A stretch of 16,705 nt of DNA from Verrucomicrobia bacterium SCGC AAA164-M04 (GTDB taxonomy: Bacteria; Verrucomicrobiota; Verrucomicrobiae; Verrucomicrobiales; Akkermansiaceae): assembly GCA_000383735.1 (NCBI GenBank), contig KB912142.1, positions 3,551-20,255 of the forward strand, written 5' to 3'. The translations under genes were made by a program, and so were the position numbers. Below the pieces are notes generated by a model. That model searched no databases. It saw nothing but the letters and a program-made list of their open reading frames with translations, and had not been told where the DNA came from. Every line of letters starts with the position of its first letter. Position 1 is the first letter of the stretch. This document shows, one piece after another, positions 15,392 to 16,705 of the stretch.

Positions 15392-16705
15392 AGGTAAGGG
15401 GAACAACGCAGCACTTTTCGATTCAGGCTCTGCAGATTTGCGATGCCTTTTTGATCTGGCTGGGATTTGTGATCGCTTCGTTCGTTCATGGACCGATCAG
15501 ACAACTTCTTGGCATGCCTTCAATTGGAGACGATGGTTTTAAAGGGACGGTCTGGATCATTTTCATCGTGGTGCCTCTGACACCGCTGGTGCTCGAGCGT
15601 TTTGGATTTTACGATCGATTGCTCTCAAGGCATAGATTCCAAAGTAGTAGCATTCTTTTAAGGGCGATGTTGGCGGTGGTTTTGATTACCACGCTCATCG
15701 CGGTTTTTGGAAAATATTCCGAGACGAGGCGACTTGTTCTTGGCTCTGGTCTTCTTTTTAGCTCGGTCTTTTTATGGGTTCGTAGTCGTTTAACTACGAA
15801 GTTCTTAAGATCGAGAGCAGCTTCGGAAGGCTATCTTGAGCGAGTTGTTCTTGCTGGTGCGCCAAGAGAAACAGGTTTATTTCTGGAGGATCTTGAGTCC
15901 GATATTTTGGAAACTTGGAAGATTGTGGCGCACTTCGATCTCGAAACTAAAGCGGTCGAGGAATTGGACGACTTGATCAAAGTCGAATCGATTCAGCGTG
16001 TCGTTTTTCTGACCGGGCATGCCGAATTTTCTCGGGTCGCTCGGGCTGTTGAGACCTGTGAGCTGCAGGGGGTGGAGGCCTGGATTGGGGCAACCTTCTT
16101 GAGGGCCCAAGTTGCCCGACCCAGCTTCGATGCAGTGGGTGGGCAGCCAATGCTGGTTTTTCGTTCTACTCCTGAATTATCTTGGCAGCTTTTTGCCAAG
16201 AAGCTTGTTGATATGATAGGTGCGGTCGTGATTGTCGCGTTGACCTTTCCACTTTGGCTTCTGGCAATGGTGGGAATCAAGTTGGCTAGTCCGGGATCTC
16301 CGGTAATTTTCACTCAGAAGCGGGCTGGGCTCTATGGAAAATCTTTTCTGATCTACAAGTTCCGAACGATGGTTCCTGACGCGGATCAAATGTTGGAAAA
16401 GATAAAGGAGGATCACGGAAACGAGGTGGATGGTCCGGCCTTTAAGTTAGCTTCCGACCCAAGGATCTTTCCTTTTGGAAGGTTCTTGCGCAAATATAGC
16501 ATCGATGAGTTGCCCCAAATGATAAATGTGTTGAAAGGAGAGATGAGTCTGGTTGGCCCACGTCCTTTGCCCCTTCATGAGATTGAGGCAATCAAACAAT
16601 CATCGCATCGTCGGCGCTTGAGTATGAAGCCTGGTCTGACCTGCCTTTGGCAAATCAGCGGACGAAGTGATATCACTGACTTTGAAGAGTGGGTGAAACT
16701 TGATG
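15388..16705 (+). CDS. Polyprenyl-phosphate sugar phosphotransferase (bacterial sugar transferase, WcaJ/WbaP type), 3' end outside window
   Basis: An open frame runs from the ATG at 15388, overlapping epsI by ATGA, through the right edge: 439 codons, with perhaps 25-30 missing. Membrane helices lie at about 14-34, 53-70, 90-108 and 117-131. A Rossmann-like middle domain (VVLAGAPRETG, about 153-245) and one more helix (about 274-298) precede the catalytic domain. Its motifs are QKRAGLYGKSFLIYKFRTM (310-328), DELPQMINVLKGEMSLVGPRP (373-393) and KPGLTCLWQISGR (414-426). The enzyme transfers a hexose-1-phosphate to undecaprenyl phosphate in the inner membrane, the first step of a polysaccharide repeat unit. 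Coupling with exosortase and EpsI fits the known link between PEP-CTERM sorting and exopolysaccharide loci. The sugar used cannot be told from sequence. Confidence 0.93.
   Translation, partial: MKVRGTTQHFSIQALQICDAFLIWLGFVIASFVHGPIRQLLGMPSIGDDGFKGTVWIIFIVVPLTPLVLERFGFYDRLLSRHRFQSSSILLRAMLAVVLITTLIAVFGKYSETRRLVLGSGLLFSSVFLWVRSRLTTKFLRSRAASEGYLERVVLAGAPRETGLFLEDLESDILETWKIVAHFDLETKAVEELDDLIKVESIQRVVFLTGHAEFSRVARAVETCELQGVEAWIGATFLRAQVARPSFDAVGGQPMLVFRSTPELSWQLFAKKLVDMIGAVVIVALTFPLWLLAMVGIKLASPGSPVIFTQKRAGLYGKSFLIYKFRTMVPDADQMLEKIKEDHGNEVDGPAFKLASDPRIFPFGRFLRKYSIDELPQMINVLKGEMSLVGPRPLPLHEIEAIKQSSHRRRLSMKPGLTCLWQISGRSDITDFEEWVKLD

Noticed and set aside
1..16705. Mobile elements, CRISPR arrays, tRNA or rRNA genes
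   Set aside because: No transposase or integrase frame, no regularly spaced direct repeats and no tRNA- or rRNA-like stretch was found on reading both strands by eye.

Overview
The window looks like chromosomal DNA of an aerobic, probably aquatic member of the Verrucomicrobiota or a close PVC relative. The pointers are a PEP-CTERM protein with an exosortase/EpsI pair, a divergent DUF1080 (3-keto-disaccharide hydrolase) and Tat-exported Gfo/Idh/MocA pair, a BD-FAE type esterase, and starts that mostly lack Shine-Dalgarno sites. No taxonomic search could be run. No rRNA, tRNA, insertion sequence or CRISPR was seen. TGA ends several genes as an ordinary stop.

Left part, minus strand (1-3475): an arsenate-resistance operon reads arsR > GAPDH > arsJ. 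The GAPDH makes 1-arseno-3-phosphoglycerate and ArsJ exports it; arsJ runs off the left edge. A good sigma70-type promoter lies so close to arsR that its mRNA should be almost leaderless. Behind it is an M32 metallocarboxypeptidase.

Middle (3582-5796, plus strand): a membrane-anchored protein kinase-like gene without catalytic residues; a secreted alpha/beta hydrolase whose frame breaks in a run of nine T; and the most striking gene of the window, a PrxQ/BCP-type peroxiredoxin with a lipoprotein-like signal. Its peroxidatic cysteine codon is an in-frame TGA, followed at the right distance by a hairpin with a GGTCT loop that resembles the E. coli fdhF SECIS element. I read it as a selenoprotein.

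Next (5969-8112) is the divergent sugar pair with a palindrome between the genes, then a TonB-type energy transducer and an FecA-like outer-membrane receptor with a Fur-box-like site (8250-11354), closed by a very strong terminator.

Right part (11590-16705): a 56-residue PEP-CTERM protein, a DEAD-box RNA helicase with a DbpA-type RNA-binding domain, and a translationally coupled exosortase > EpsI > polyprenyl-phosphate sugar transferase operon, cut by the right edge. These last genes fit envelope or extracellular-matrix building: the exosortase handles PEP-CTERM proteins and the transferase starts polysaccharide repeat synthesis.
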